A DNA stretch of 64,000 bases from an uncultured Oscillospiraceae bacterium (GCA_947625045.1 CANQMW010000008.1:1-64000), one strand, 5' to 3'; counted from the first letter of the stretch, positions 50,537 through 60,466 are shown. The notes: a model not told the origin generated them from the sequence alone. Translations and numbers: made by a program.

Positions 50537-52390
50537 ATGGGCCTGTTGGACAACATCCGTTCCCCCGAGGACGTGAAGGCTCTCCCGCCTGAGGCGCTGG
50601 ATGAGCTCTGCCGGGAGATAAGAGAATATCTGGTGGCGTCCGTATCGGAGCACGGAGGGCATCTGGCCTCCAATCTGGGAGCGGTGGAGCTGACGGTGGC
50701 GCTGCATCGGGTCTACGACACCGGCCGGGACCGGCTGGTATTCGACGTGGGCCACCAGTGCTATACCCATAAGCTGCTCACCGGGCGGCGGGATTTCTCC
50801 GGCCTGCGGGAGAAGGGAGGCCTTTCCGGCTTTCCCAAGCCCTATGAGTCCGTCCACGACGCCTTCATCGCCGGCCACGCCTCCAACTCCATCTCCGTGG
50901 CCCTGGGCATGGCCCGGGCCCGGACGGCTTTGGGGGCGGACTATGACGTGGTGGCCCTCATCGGCGACGGGGCTCTGAACGGAGGCATGGCCTTCGAGGG
51001 CCTGTCCGACGCCGGCCACAGCGGCGAGCCGCTGGTGGTGGTGCTGAACGACAACGGCATGAGCATCAACGAGGGCGTGGGGGGCCTGGCAGACATGCTG
51101 GGCCGCATGCGCACCCGGGTGGAATATATCAAGTTCAAAAAGTGGTACCGGAGCTCCGTACTTCCCAAGATACCCGGCGTTACGCCCGCTCTGGGGGCCA
51201 TGAAGAGCTGGCTCAAGGAGCGGATCATCCCGGAGAACATCTTCGACAATCTGGGCTTTGAGTACATCGGGCCCATCAACGGCCACGACATCCATAAGGT
51301 GGAGAACGCCATCCGCTGGGCCAAGGAATACGGCTCCCCGGTGCTGGTGCACGTCATCACCCAAAAGGGCAGGGGCTACGCCCCCGCGGAGCAGGCTCCG
51401 GAGGCCTTCCATGGGGTGGGGGCCTTCGACGTGAAGAGCGGCGTGCCCAAGTATACAGGGGAGGATTTTTCCTCCGTGTTTGGCCGGGCGCTGACGGAGA
51501 TCGCAGGTCAGGACCCCACGGTGGTGGCCATCACCGCCGCCATGAAGGAGGGCACCGGTCTCATCGGCTTCCAGGAGACGTATCCCGACCGGTTCTTCGA
51601 CGTGGGCATCGCCGAGGAGCACGCCTGCGCTATGGCGGCGGGCATGGCCGCCCAGGGGCTGAAGCCCGTGTTCGCGGTGTACTCCACGTTCCTGCAGAGA
51701 AGCTACGACATGCTCATCCACGACGTGGCCCTCATGGGCCTGCACGTGGTGTTTGCCGTGGACCGGGCCGGCATCGTGGGCCGGGACGGCGAGACCCATC
51801 AGGGCGTGTTCGATCTGTCCTTCCTATCCGCCGTGCCGGGCATGAGGATATACGCCCCTGCCAGCTTCGCAGAGCTTCGCAGCATGCTGCGCCGGGCGGT
51901 GCTGGAGGATACCGGCCCCGTGGCGGTGCGCTATCCCCGGGGCGGGGAGGGTCCGTTTACGGAGGACACTTCCGCCGATGCGGCCGCGGCTGTGCTGCAG
52001 GGGGACGACGTGACCATCGCCGCCTACGGCACGGAGGTCAACGAGGCCCTGCTGGCCGCCCGGATGCTCCGGGAGGAGGGCGTGTCCGCCGAGGTCATCA
52101 AGCTCAATGTGCTCGCGCCGCTGGACCCTGCGCCGGTGCTGGCGTCTCTCCGCCGGACCGGGGCGCTCCTGGTGGCCGAGGAGGCCTGCGCCGCCGGATG
52201 CGTGGGAGCACAGCTCCTGGCCGCGGCGGAGCAGGCGGGCATCGCGTTGAAGGCGGCCCGGCTCATAAACCTGGGCGAGGGCATACTGGAGCACGGCGAC
52301 CCGGCGGTGCTGCGCCGGGAGAAAAAGCTGGACGGCGGGTCCCTGCGGGCGGCCGTTTTGGAGATGCTGCATGGGAAAGACGAGACTTGA
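50537..52390 (+). CDS. dxs: 1-deoxy-D-xylulose-5-phosphate synthase
   Basis: A 617-residue thiamine-diphosphate enzyme joining pyruvate and glyceraldehyde-3-phosphate, first step of the MEP isoprenoid pathway. Motifs are HVGHQ-type DVGHQCYTHKLLTGR, the TPP site GDGALNGGMAFEGLSDAG, EEHACAMAAGMA, and DRAGIVGRDGETHQG. ATG at 50537 has TGGAG upstream; an in-frame ATG at 50513 overlaps weaker context. It overlaps tlyA by 20 bases. Confidence 0.97.
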   Translation: MGLLDNIRSPEDVKALPPEALDELCREIREYLVASVSEHGGHLASNLGAVELTVALHRVYDTGRDRLVFDVGHQCYTHKLLTGRRDFSGLREKGGLSGFPKPYESVHDAFIAGHASNSISVALGMARARTALGADYDVVALIGDGALNGGMAFEGLSDAGHSGEPLVVVLNDNGMSINEGVGGLADMLGRMRTRVEYIKFKKWYRSSVLPKIPGVTPALGAMKSWLKERIIPENIFDNLGFEYIGPINGHDIHKVENAIRWAKEYGSPVLVHVITQKGRGYAPAEQAPEAFHGVGAFDVKSGVPKYTGEDFSSVFGRALTEIAGQDPTVVAITAAMKEGTGLIGFQETYPDRFFDVGIAEEHACAMAAGMAAQGLKPVFAVYSTFLQRSYDMLIHDVALMGLHVVFAVDRAGIVGRDGETHQGVFDLSFLSAVPGMRIYAPASFAELRSMLRRAVLEDTGPVAVRYPRGGEGPFTEDTSADAAAAVLQGDDVTIAAYGTEVNEALLAARMLREEGVSAEVIKLNVLAPLDPAPVLASLRRTGALLVAEEACAAGCVGAQLLAAAEQAGIALKAARLINLGEGILEHGDPAVLRREKKLDGGSLRAAVLEMLHGKDET

Positions 52391-53183
52391 CCAGATCGTG
52401 TTTGACCAGGGCCATGCCCCCAGCCGGGAGCGGGCTAAGGCGCTGATCCTGGCGGGGGACGTATATGTGAACGGGGAACGGGTGACCCGGCCCGGTGTGA
52501 CGGTGGACGATACCGCCGCCGTGGAGGTCCGGGGCGCCAAAATGCCCTATGTGAGCCGGGGCGGGCTGAAGCTGGAAAAGGCCCTGGATACCTTCGGCGT
52601 GGACCCCGCGGGGCTCATATGCTTGGACTGCGGCGCCTCCACGGGAGGCTTCACCGACTGCCTTTTGCAGCGGGGCGCGGCCCATGTGTACGCTGTGGAC
52701 GTGGGCTACGGACAGCTGGCCTGGAGCCTGCGGAACGACGGGCGGGTGACGGTGATGGAGCGGACCAACGCCCGGAACCTGACGCCGGAGATGTTCCCCG
52801 GCCCCATGGACTTGGCCGTGATGGATATGTCCTTCATCTCCCTGGGCCTTGTCCTGCCGGCGGTGAAGAGCCTGCTCACGCCTGCGGGGCAGGTCATATG
52901 CCTTGTAAAGCCCCAGTTCGAGGCGGGTCGGGAGAAGGTGGGCAAAAAGGGCGTGGTCCGGGACCCGGCGGTGCATCGGGAGGTACTGGAGAACTTCGCC
53001 CGGAGCGCCGGTGAGATGGGATTTATCCTGCGGGGCCTGACCTTTTCCCCGGTGCGGGGCCCGGAGGGGAACATAGAATATCTCGCCTGGCTGGGACTTG
53101 ACGGCCCCGCCATCGGGCCCGACTTTGCCGGTGTGGTGGAAGCGTCCCATCAGGCGCTGGACGGAAAGGGGAGCGGAACATGA
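52371..53183 (+). CDS. tlyA: TlyA family rRNA (cytidine-2'-O)-methyltransferase
   Basis: A 270-residue protein with an N-terminal S4 RNA-binding domain (RLDQIVFDQGHAPSRERAKALI) and an FtsJ-like SAM domain (LDCGASTGGFTDCLLQ, AVDVGYGQL, MDMSFISL, LVKPQFEAGR). Originally annotated as hemolysin, TlyA methylates rRNA riboses. It starts within the 3' end of dxs and overlaps nadK by four bases. Confidence 0.94.
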   Translation: MGKTRLDQIVFDQGHAPSRERAKALILAGDVYVNGERVTRPGVTVDDTAAVEVRGAKMPYVSRGGLKLEKALDTFGVDPAGLICLDCGASTGGFTDCLLQRGAAHVYAVDVGYGQLAWSLRNDGRVTVMERTNARNLTPEMFPGPMDLAVMDMSFISLGLVLPAVKSLLTPAGQVICLVKPQFEAGREKVGKKGVVRDPAVHREVLENFARSAGEMGFILRGLTFSPVRGPEGNIEYLAWLGLDGPAIGPDFAGVVEASHQALDGKGSGT

Positions 53184-54034
53184 AAAAGATCGTGCTTTGT
53201 CCCAACGTCCAGCGGGACGGGGACTTTTCCTGCACGGCGGCGGTCAAGGCCATGCTGGAGGCGGAGGGCTGCCGCGTGGCGGTGAGCCCCGTCTGCGGCG
53301 AGCCAGATACGGTCCCGCCCTTTGGGACGGAGGAACTGGACAGCGCTTTGAATGGGGCGGATCTGCTGGTGACGCTGGGCGGCGACGGGACCATATTGCG
53401 CATCGCGCCCCAGGTCATGGTCCACGACGCGCCCCTGGTGGGGGTGAACTTGGGCCACACGGGATTTCTCACGGAGCTGGACCGGGACAATACCGACCTT
53501 CTGAAAAAGGCGGCGGCGGGCGATTTTCGCATCGTGCCCCGGATGATGCTGGACGTGGAGATACGCCGGGGCGACCGGAGCGTATTTTTCGACACGGCCC
53601 TGAACGACGCGGTGATCTCCGGCATCGTGCAGAACATACGGCTGCTGGCCAAGGGGGACGGTGACCGGATCCTCTCCTTCTCCGGGGACGGTATCATCGT
53701 CTCCTCGCCCACGGGCTCCACCGCTTATTCCATGGCGGCGGGCGGGCCCCTGGTGGAGCCGGGGGCGGAGGCCATCGTCCTGACGCCGGTATGCGCCCAT
53801 ATGCTGGCGGCCCGCTCCTTTGTGCTGGGCCCGGAGCGGGTGGTGACCATCCTTCCCGAGGACGTGAGCGAGGGCAGGCGGTGCGTGCTGAGCGTGGACG
53901 GCCGGGGGCTCATCGACCTGGCCGACGGGGACCAGGTCGTGGTAAAGAGATCGAAATATAAGCTCCTCATGGCCGATCTTGGCACCAGGAGCTTTTATGA
54001 GACGGCATTCGATAAATTGGGGGAGAGAGCATGA
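53180..54034 (+). CDS. nadK: NAD kinase
   Basis: A 284-residue enzyme phosphorylating NAD to NADP. GGDGTILRIAP with the catalytic Asp, GVNLGHTGFLTE, the NDAVI-type NE/D motif (LNDAVISG) and TGSTAYSMAAGGPLVEP all match. Length is typical. ATGA overlaps join it to tlyA upstream and argR downstream. Confidence 0.97.
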   Translation: MKKIVLCPNVQRDGDFSCTAAVKAMLEAEGCRVAVSPVCGEPDTVPPFGTEELDSALNGADLLVTLGGDGTILRIAPQVMVHDAPLVGVNLGHTGFLTELDRDNTDLLKKAAAGDFRIVPRMMLDVEIRRGDRSVFFDTALNDAVISGIVQNIRLLAKGDGDRILSFSGDGIIVSSPTGSTAYSMAAGGPLVEPGAEAIVLTPVCAHMLAARSFVLGPERVVTILPEDVSEGRRCVLSVDGRGLIDLADGDQVVVKRSKYKLLMADLGTRSFYETAFDKLGERA

Positions 54035-54486
54035 AGACTTCAAGACAGAGCGTGATCCTGGACATCATCGCCCAGGAGGACATCGAGACCCAGGGCCAGA
54101 TGCTGGAGGCTCTCCAGGCCCGGGGCGTGAAGAGCACCCAGGCCACCGTGTCCCGGGACATCAAGGAGCTGCGTCTGGTCAAGGAGATCGGCCCCCAGGG
54201 CCGATACCGCTACACCCAGGCGGAGCAGGACGAGTCCAGCGAGGCCTCCCGCCGGCTGGAGGAGATCTTCCGGGAGGGCTGCGTGGGCTTTGACCATGCC
54301 CTGCACACCGTGGTTGTGAAGACCCTGCCCGGCCTTGCCAGCGCCGTGTGCGCCTCCATCGACGCCATGGGCGACGACACCATCCTGGGCTCCGTGGCCG
54401 GCGACGACACGGCCATCATCGTGCTGCGCAACGCCGCCGCGGCGGAGCGGCTGTGCGCCCAGCTGCGCCGGGCCTACAAGCGGTAA
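54031..54486 (+). CDS. argR: Arginine repressor
   Basis: A 151-residue regulator that represses arginine synthesis genes when arginine binds. The N-terminal winged helix (SRQSVILDIIAQED ... QATVSRDIKEL) and C-terminal oligomerisation domain with SVAGDDTAIIVLR (arginine-binding Asp-Asp) are clear. It lies between nadK and recN, the usual Firmicute position. Confidence 0.96.
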   Translation: MKTSRQSVILDIIAQEDIETQGQMLEALQARGVKSTQATVSRDIKELRLVKEIGPQGRYRYTQAEQDESSEASRRLEEIFREGCVGFDHALHTVVVKTLPGLASAVCASIDAMGDDTILGSVAGDDTAIIVLRNAAAAERLCAQLRRAYKR

Positions 54487-54499
54487 GGAGAGACGTAGG

Positions 54500-56188
54500 A
54501 TGCTCAGAAGCCTCCACATCGAGAATATCGCGGTGGTGGAGCGGGCCGACGTCCAGTTCCGGGAGGGACTGAACGTGCTGACCGGCGAGACGGGCGCGGG
54601 CAAATCCATCGTCATCGATGCCCTGTACGCCGTCACCGGCGGCCGCACCAGCCGGGAGCTGGTGCGCTCAGGGGCGGACAGGTGCCTGGCGGCGGCGGTG
54701 TTCGACGCGGACGCGGCTGTGGCCTGGTGCGAGGCCAACGGCGTGGAGCCGGAGGACGGGGTGCTGGTGGTCCAGCGTACCGTCACCGCCGACGGCCGGG
54801 GCGCGTGCCGCGTCAACGGCGTGCCCGTGGCGGCCAGCCAGCTGCGCACATTGGGGGCGCTGCTGGTGGATATCCACGGCCAGAATGACGGCCGGCAGCT
54901 CCTGGACGAGGGCCGGCATATCGACTACCTGGACGCCTTTGCCGCCGACGGGAAGGAGCTTGCCGCCTATAAGACCGCCTATGAGGCGTATCTCGCCAAC
55001 GAGCGGGAGATAGAGCGCCTCACCATGGACGACGATTCCAGCCGCCGACTGGCGGAGAGCCTTACCTACCGGGTCCAGGAACTGGAGAAGGCGGCCCTGA
55101 AGGCCGGTGAGGAGGCGGAGCTGGAGGACCGGTCCGCGCTTCTTAGAAACGGCGAAAAGCTGCGGGAGGCGGCGGAGGGGGCGTTCACGGCCCTCTACGG
55201 CGACGAGCAGTCCGCCGTGGACCTGACCGGGTCCGCCCGGGGCTGGCTCAGCCGGGCCAAGGGCTGGAGCCAGGGCCTGGCGGAGGCGGATAAGCTGCTT
55301 TCTGAGGCGGAGGCCCTCTTGCAGGACGCCGCCGAGCACGTCCGGGACGTGCAGGACAGCCTGGACTTCTCCCCGGAGGAGTTCGACCGGGTGGAGGGGA
55401 GATTGGCTCTGCTGCGGCGGCTGGAAAAGAAATTTAACTGCGCCGATGAGGCGGAATTGATAGCCCTCTATGATGAATCCGCCAGGCGCCTCGCCGAGAT
55501 AGAGTACGGCGACGAGGCCCTGGAACGGCTCTACGAAAAGCGGGCGGCGCTGGAGAAAGATTGCCGGACCGCGGCGGAGAAGCTGACCCGGGCCCGCCAA
55601 AAGGCGGCCCAGGAGCTGGCGAAAAGGGTGGTGCAGGAGCTCAAGGACCTCTCCATGCCGTCGGTGCGGTTCGTCACCGATATGCAGCCCCTTACCGCCA
55701 AGCCCGGCTTCGGGCCCAAGGGCGCCGACGAGGTGCGCTTTCTCATGAGCGCCAACGCGGGCGAGGAGCCGGGGCGCATCGCCAAGATCGCCTCCGGCGG
55801 CGAGCTGAGCCGCATCATGCTGGCTCTGAAGACCGTGTTCGGCCGGAACGACCCGGTGCCCACGGCGGTGTTCGACGAGATCGACACCGGCGTGTCCGGC
55901 GTGGCGGCCAGCCGGGTGGGGGAGAAACTGGCCCTCACGGGCATGCACCGGCAGGTGCTGTGCGTCAGCCACCTGCCCCAGATCGCGGCCATGGCCGACA
56001 GCCAGTACCTTATCGAGAAGTCCGAGCGGGACGGGCGGACCTATACCACCGTCACAGAGCTGGACCGGGCCGGACGGCGGCGGGAGATCGCCCGCCTCAC
56101 CGGCGGCGACAATATAACCGAGACGACGACCGCCTCCGCCGAGGAGCAGCTCAACGCGGCGGACGCGTGGAAACAAAAACAGCATTGA
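54500..56188 (+). CDS. recN: DNA repair protein RecN
   Basis: A 562-residue SMC-like ATPase for double-strand-break repair. Walker A is GETGAGKSIVIDAL near residues 30-43. A long coiled coil fills the middle. The signature IASGGELSRIMLALK and Walker B VFDEIDTGVSG lie near the C-terminus. ATG at 54500 gives the conserved MLRSLHIENIAVV start. It sits 13 bases after argR. spoIVB-spo0A, often next in Firmicutes, are replaced here by tyrS. Confidence 0.96.
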   Translation: MLRSLHIENIAVVERADVQFREGLNVLTGETGAGKSIVIDALYAVTGGRTSRELVRSGADRCLAAAVFDADAAVAWCEANGVEPEDGVLVVQRTVTADGRGACRVNGVPVAASQLRTLGALLVDIHGQNDGRQLLDEGRHIDYLDAFAADGKELAAYKTAYEAYLANEREIERLTMDDDSSRRLAESLTYRVQELEKAALKAGEEAELEDRSALLRNGEKLREAAEGAFTALYGDEQSAVDLTGSARGWLSRAKGWSQGLAEADKLLSEAEALLQDAAEHVRDVQDSLDFSPEEFDRVEGRLALLRRLEKKFNCADEAELIALYDESARRLAEIEYGDEALERLYEKRAALEKDCRTAAEKLTRARQKAAQELAKRVVQELKDLSMPSVRFVTDMQPLTAKPGFGPKGADEVRFLMSANAGEEPGRIAKIASGGELSRIMLALKTVFGRNDPVPTAVFDEIDTGVSGVAASRVGEKLALTGMHRQVLCVSHLPQIAAMADSQYLIEKSERDGRTYTTVTELDRAGRRREIARLTGGDNITETTTASAEEQLNAADAWKQKQH

Positions 56189-56201
56189 GGAGAACGGGAA
56201 C

Positions 56202-57428
56202 ATGACACTGTACGACGAACTTGTGGAGCGGGGCCTGATCGCCCAGGTGACGGATGAGGACAAGATTAAGGACCTCATCAACGAGGGAAAGGCCACCTTC
56301 TATATTGGCTTCGACTGCACGGCGGACAGCCTGACCGCCGGCCACTTCGTGACGCTTACCTTCATGAAGCGGCTGCAGCAGGCCGGCAACAAGCCCATCG
56401 CCCTCATCGGCGGCGGCACCACCATGATCGGCGACCCCTCGGGCCGCAGCGACATGCGCAAGATGCTCACCCGGGAGGCCATCGACTACAACGCCCAGTG
56501 CTTCAAAAAGCAGATGGAGCGGTTCATCGACTTCGGCGAGGGCCCCGGCAAGGCCACCATGGTCAACAACGCCGACTGGCTGCTGAATCTCAACTACGTG
56601 GACCTGCTGCGGGAGGTGGGCGCCTGCTTTTCCGTGAACAACATGCTCCGGGCGGAGTGCTACAAACAGCGCATGGAGAAGGGCCTCTCCTTCCTGGAAT
56701 TCAACTACATGATCATGCAGTCCTATGACTTCTACCACATGTTCCAGACCCTGGGCTGCAACATGCAGTTCGGCGGCAACGACCAGTGGAGCAACATGCT
56801 GGGCGGAACGGAGCTCATCCGTCGGAAGCTGGGCAAGGACGCCTACGCCATGACCGTGACGCTCCTGACCGACTCCAACGGCAACAAGATGGGCAAGACC
56901 GCCGGCAACGCCGTGTGGCTGGACCCCAACAAGACCAGCCCCTACGACTTCTACCAGTACTGGCGCAACGTGGGGGACGAGGACGTGATGAACTGCATCC
57001 GCATGCTCACGTTCCTGCCCATGGAGCAGATCAGGGAGATGGACACCTGGCGGGACCAGAAGCTCAACGAGGCCAAGGAGATATTGGCCTACGAGCTCAC
57101 CAAGATGGTCCACGGCGAGGAGGAAGCCGCCAAGGCCCAAAATGCCGCGAAGGCCCTCTTCGGCGCCGGGGACCACGGGGAGATGCCCGTAACGGAGCTT
57201 AGTGAGGCCGATCTCACCGACGGCGCCATAGATATCAAGGTCCTGCTGGTGAAGGCGGGGCTCGTCAAGTCCAACTCCGAGGCCCGGCAGAACATCGCCC
57301 AGGGGGGCGTCACCCTGGACGGGGAGAAGGTCACGGATATGTTCCTGGCCGTCCCGGCGGAGAAACTCAAGGAGGGCGTGCTCCTGAAGCGGGGCAAGAA
57401 GAGCTTCCGCAAGGTGGTTTTGAAATAA
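56202..57428 (+). CDS. tyrS: Tyrosyl-tRNA synthetase
   Basis: A 408-residue class I synthetase. FYIGFDCTADSLTAGHF carries the HIGH-equivalent, NDQWSNMLGG the tyrosine site, and NKMGKTAGNAV the KMSKS-equivalent. A C-terminal S4 domain (VKAGLVKSNSEARQNIAQGG) binds tRNA. It starts 13 bases after recN with GGAGAA upstream, so it may share that transcript. No T-box leader was seen, unlike many Firmicute tyrS genes. Confidence 0.96.
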   Translation: MTLYDELVERGLIAQVTDEDKIKDLINEGKATFYIGFDCTADSLTAGHFVTLTFMKRLQQAGNKPIALIGGGTTMIGDPSGRSDMRKMLTREAIDYNAQCFKKQMERFIDFGEGPGKATMVNNADWLLNLNYVDLLREVGACFSVNNMLRAECYKQRMEKGLSFLEFNYMIMQSYDFYHMFQTLGCNMQFGGNDQWSNMLGGTELIRRKLGKDAYAMTVTLLTDSNGNKMGKTAGNAVWLDPNKTSPYDFYQYWRNVGDEDVMNCIRMLTFLPMEQIREMDTWRDQKLNEAKEILAYELTKMVHGEEEAAKAQNAAKALFGAGDHGEMPVTELSEADLTDGAIDIKVLLVKAGLVKSNSEARQNIAQGGVTLDGEKVTDMFLAVPAEKLKEGVLLKRGKKSFRKVVLK

Positions 57429-57502
57429 GTTACAGGCAATTTAAAAGGTAAAATTGTTAAAGATTCATGATGTCGATGCGCGGTTTTTGGAGAAACTGTG
57501 CA

Positions 57503-57531
57503 TTGACATCATTGTTTTAAAGTAATAAAAT
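57503..57531 (+). promoter_or_regulatory. Promoter of the TrpXYZ-type transporter operon
   Basis: TTGACA (57503-57508), a 17-base spacer and TAAAAT (57526-57531). The leader holds a small GGGC-ACGTAT-GCCC hairpin. Confidence 0.75.
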
Positions 57532-57595
57532 TTCAACGTACATAATGGACGGGCACGTATGCCCGCCGGAATATGAGTTGAAAGGAAACACCGCA

Positions 57596-58564
57596 ATGAA
57601 GAAAACTCTTGCTATCGCTCTGGCCCTCGTCATGGTCCTGGCCCTGTCCGCCACGGCTTTTGCCGCCGAGGAGCCCTACAAAGTCGGCATCTGCCAACTG
57701 GTGCCCCACGTGGCGCTAGACGCCGCCACCGAAGGCTTCCAGGACGCCCTGAAGGAGATCCTGGGTGAGGACGCCGTGGAGTTCGATTATCAGAACGCCG
57801 CCAATGACCCCGCCACCTGCGCCACCATCGCCAACGCCTTTGTATCCGAGGGCGTGGACCTGATCATGGCCAACGCCACCCCGGCCCTGCAGGCCGCCGC
57901 TGCCGCCACCGCCGACATCCCCGTGCTGGGCACCTCCGTCACCGAGTACGGCGTGGCCCTGGGCATCGAGGACTTCGACGGCACCGTGGGCACCAACGTC
58001 TCCGGCACCTCCGACCTGGCCCCTCTGGACCAGCAGGCCGCGATGATCCAGGAGTGGTATCCCGATGCCGAGAAGGTTGGCTTGGTCTACTGCTCCAACG
58101 AGGCCAACAGCCAGTACCAGGTGGACACCGTCCAGGCCTTCCTGGAGGAACTGGGCTACACCGCTACGCAGTACGCCTTCTCTGACTCCAACGATATGGC
58201 TGCCGTCGTGCAGACCGCCGCGGACGAGTCCGACGTGCTCTACATCCCCACCGACAACACCGCTGCCTCCAACACCGGCATCGTGGACAACATCTGCCAC
58301 GGCAAGATCCCTGTGTTCTGCGGCGAGGAGGGCATCTGCGCCGGCTGCGGCGTGGCCACCCTGTCCATCAGCTACTATGACCTGGGCTATGCCACCGGCG
58401 AGATGGCTGCCAAGATCCTGACCGGCGAGGAAGACATTACCGAGACCCCCATCGGCTATGCCGCCACCTTCACTCCCAAGTACAACGAGGCCATCTGCGC
58501 CGACCTGGGCGTGACCCCTCCCGAGGGCTATGAGGCCATCGAGGTGGAGCCCGCTGCCGAGTAA
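57596..58564 (+). CDS. ABC transporter substrate-binding protein (ABC_sub_bind / TrpX family)
   Basis: A 322-residue receptor of the PF04392 type. Signal peptide MKKTLAIALALVMVLALS ends TAFAAEEP with no lipobox Cys. The mature part shows YKVGICQLVPHVALDAATEGF at its start, IDVPVLGTSVTEYG-like, and the VAALSISYYDLGYATGEMAAKIL-like tail typical of the family. With the downstream permease and ATPase it resembles streptococcal TrpXYZ; aromatic amino acids are a possible substrate given tyrS next door. A terminator follows. Confidence 0.92.
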   Translation: MKKTLAIALALVMVLALSATAFAAEEPYKVGICQLVPHVALDAATEGFQDALKEILGEDAVEFDYQNAANDPATCATIANAFVSEGVDLIMANATPALQAAAAATADIPVLGTSVTEYGVALGIEDFDGTVGTNVSGTSDLAPLDQQAAMIQEWYPDAEKVGLVYCSNEANSQYQVDTVQAFLEELGYTATQYAFSDSNDMAAVVQTAADESDVLYIPTDNTAASNTGIVDNICHGKIPVFCGEEGICAGCGVATLSISYYDLGYATGEMAAKILTGEEDITETPIGYAATFTPKYNEAICADLGVTPPEGYEAIEVEPAAE

Positions 58565-58597
58565 GGCAGAATAAGACAACGCATTTTTGCAGCATAA

Positions 58598-58630
58598 CAG
58601 CGGAAAAGGACTTTCCTTTTCCGCTGTTTT
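58598..58630 (+). terminator. Terminator after the substrate-binding gene
   Basis: A CAGCGGAAAAGGA ... TCCTTTTCCGCTG stem with TTTT lies inside the operon. It probably lowers permease/ATPase transcript relative to the receptor. A TATACT (58635-58640) just after could restart transcription. Confidence 0.88.
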
Positions 58631-58706
58631 CTGATATACTATCGACGCTTATACACTTCATTTGCGGGCACACCCCCCGCGGAACAAAAATAAGGGGGAA
58701 TCATTC

Positions 58707-59663
58707 ATGGGCGGCTTCATCAGCGCCTTGCCGGGCGCCATCTCCCAGGGCCTTATCTGGGGCATCATGGCCATCGGCGTTTACATCACCTTCAAGATCC
58801 TGGACATCGCCGATCTGACGGTGGACGGCTCCTTCTGCACCGGCGGTGCCACCTTCGTGGTGCTGTTCGGCTCCGGCGTGCCGGTCCCCGTGGCCCTGCT
58901 GGCCGCCTTTGGCGTGGGGCTGCTGGCGGGTCTCGCCACCGGCCTTCTGCACACTCTCTGCGGTATCCCCGCCATCCTGGCCGGTATCCTGACCCAGCTG
59001 GGTCTGTGGAGCGTGAACCTGGCCATCATGGGCATGAAGGCCAACGTGTCCATCAACGTGATCGACGTGAACAACCTCAACAAGCTGTGGGTTTCCCTGC
59101 GGTTCGTGCAGGACGTGGCCAAGGGCTCCCGGCCCTTTTATCAGCACCCCATCTTCGTGGTGGGCCTGTTCACCGTCGGCGTCATCCTGCTTCTCTATTG
59201 GTTCTTCGGCACGGAGATCGGCTGCTCCCTGCGCGCCACCGGCGCCAACGGCAATATGGCCCGGGCCCAGGGCATCAACACCGACGTGGCGAAGGTGCTG
59301 GGCCTGATGATCTCCAACGGCCTGGTGGCCCTCAGCGGCGCGCTTCTGAGCCAGTATCAGAGCTTCGCCGACTCCAGCATGGGCAAGGGCGCCATCGTCA
59401 TCGGCCTGGCCGCCGTCATCATCGGCGAGGCGCTGTTCTCCAAGATATTCCGCAACTTCGCCCTCACGCTTTTGAGCGTGTCCCTGGGCGCGGTCATCTA
59501 CTACGCCGTCATCCAGGCGGTCATCAGCCTCAGCAATATCAACACCAACTACCTGAAGCTCATTTCCGCCTGCATCGTGGCGATCTTCCTGTCGGTGCCC
59601 TATTGGAAGGGCAAGTATTTCGCCAAGCCCGTGAAGAGGGAGGAGGTGTCCACCGATGCTTGA
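58707..59663 (+). CDS. ABC transporter permease (TrpY-like)
   Basis: A 318-residue membrane protein with eight to nine helices of the branched-chain-permease-like fold. Features are GLIWGIMAIGVYITFKILDIADLTVDG-type start, ALRATGANGNMARAQGI-type coupling loop (GCSLRATGANGNMARAQGIN region), and GLAAVIIGEALF. ATG at 58707 has AAGGGGG upstream. It overlaps the ATPase gene by eight bases. Confidence 0.93.
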   Translation: MGGFISALPGAISQGLIWGIMAIGVYITFKILDIADLTVDGSFCTGGATFVVLFGSGVPVPVALLAAFGVGLLAGLATGLLHTLCGIPAILAGILTQLGLWSVNLAIMGMKANVSINVIDVNNLNKLWVSLRFVQDVAKGSRPFYQHPIFVVGLFTVGVILLLYWFFGTEIGCSLRATGANGNMARAQGINTDVAKVLGLMISNGLVALSGALLSQYQSFADSSMGKGAIVIGLAAVIIGEALFSKIFRNFALTLLSVSLGAVIYYAVIQAVISLSNINTNYLKLISACIVAIFLSVPYWKGKYFAKPVKREEVSTDA

Positions 59664-60450
59664 ACTGAAAGGCGTCTATAAGACCTTCAACCCCGGCACG
59701 GTCAACGAAAAGCGGGCCCTTCGGGGCCTGGAACTGAGCCTCAAAGAGGGCGACTTCGTCACCGTCATCGGCTCCAACGGTGCGGGCAAATCCACCGCCC
59801 TGAACGCAATCGCGGGCGTGTGGCCCATCGACGCCGGCTCCATCGTCATCGACGGCCAGGACGTGACGGGCCTGCCCGAGTACAAGCGGGCCAAGTTCCT
59901 GGGCCGCGTGTTCCAGGACCCCATGACCGGCACCGCCGCCACCATGCAGATCGAGGAGAACTTGGCCCTGGCCCTGCGGCGGGGTGATAGGCGCACCCTG
60001 CGCTCCGGCATCACCAAGAAGGAACGGGACATGTTCCGGGAGATGCTGAAGACCCTGGATCTGGGGCTGGAAGACCGCATGACCACGAAGGTGGGGCTCC
60101 TCTCCGGCGGCCAGCGCCAGGCGCTGACGTTGCTCATGGCGACGCTCAAAAAGCCCAAGCTGCTCCTTCTGGACGAGCACACCGCGGCATTGGACCCCAA
60201 GACGGCGGAAAAGGTTCTGAACACCACCGACCGGGTCATCAAGGAACACAACCTGACCGCGTTCATGGTCACCCACAACATGAAGGACGCCATCGCCCAC
60301 GGCAACCGGCTCATCATGATGAACGAGGGAAAGATCATCCTGGACATCGGCGAGGAGGAGAAGAAGGGCCTGACCATGAAGGACCTGCTGGACAAATTCG
60401 CCGAGCTCTCCGGCAGCAGCATCCAAAGCGACAAAGTCCTCTTGGCATAA
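59656..60450 (+). CDS. ABC transporter ATP-binding protein (TrpZ-like)
   Basis: A 264-residue ATPase. Walker A GSNGAGKSTALNA, signature LLSGGQRQALTLLMA, Walker B LLLLDEHTAALDPKT and a switch His in VTHNMKDAI are all intact. DEHTAALDP with His is typical of this transporter family. It closes the operon and is followed by a bidirectional hairpin. Confidence 0.95.
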   Translation: MLELKGVYKTFNPGTVNEKRALRGLELSLKEGDFVTVIGSNGAGKSTALNAIAGVWPIDAGSIVIDGQDVTGLPEYKRAKFLGRVFQDPMTGTAATMQIEENLALALRRGDRRTLRSGITKKERDMFREMLKTLDLGLEDRMTTKVGLLSGGQRQALTLLMATLKKPKLLLLDEHTAALDPKTAEKVLNTTDRVIKEHNLTAFMVTHNMKDAIAHGNRLIMMNEGKIILDIGEEEKKGLTMKDLLDKFAELSGSSIQSDKVLLA

Positions 60451-60466
60451 GACTGAACAAACTAAA

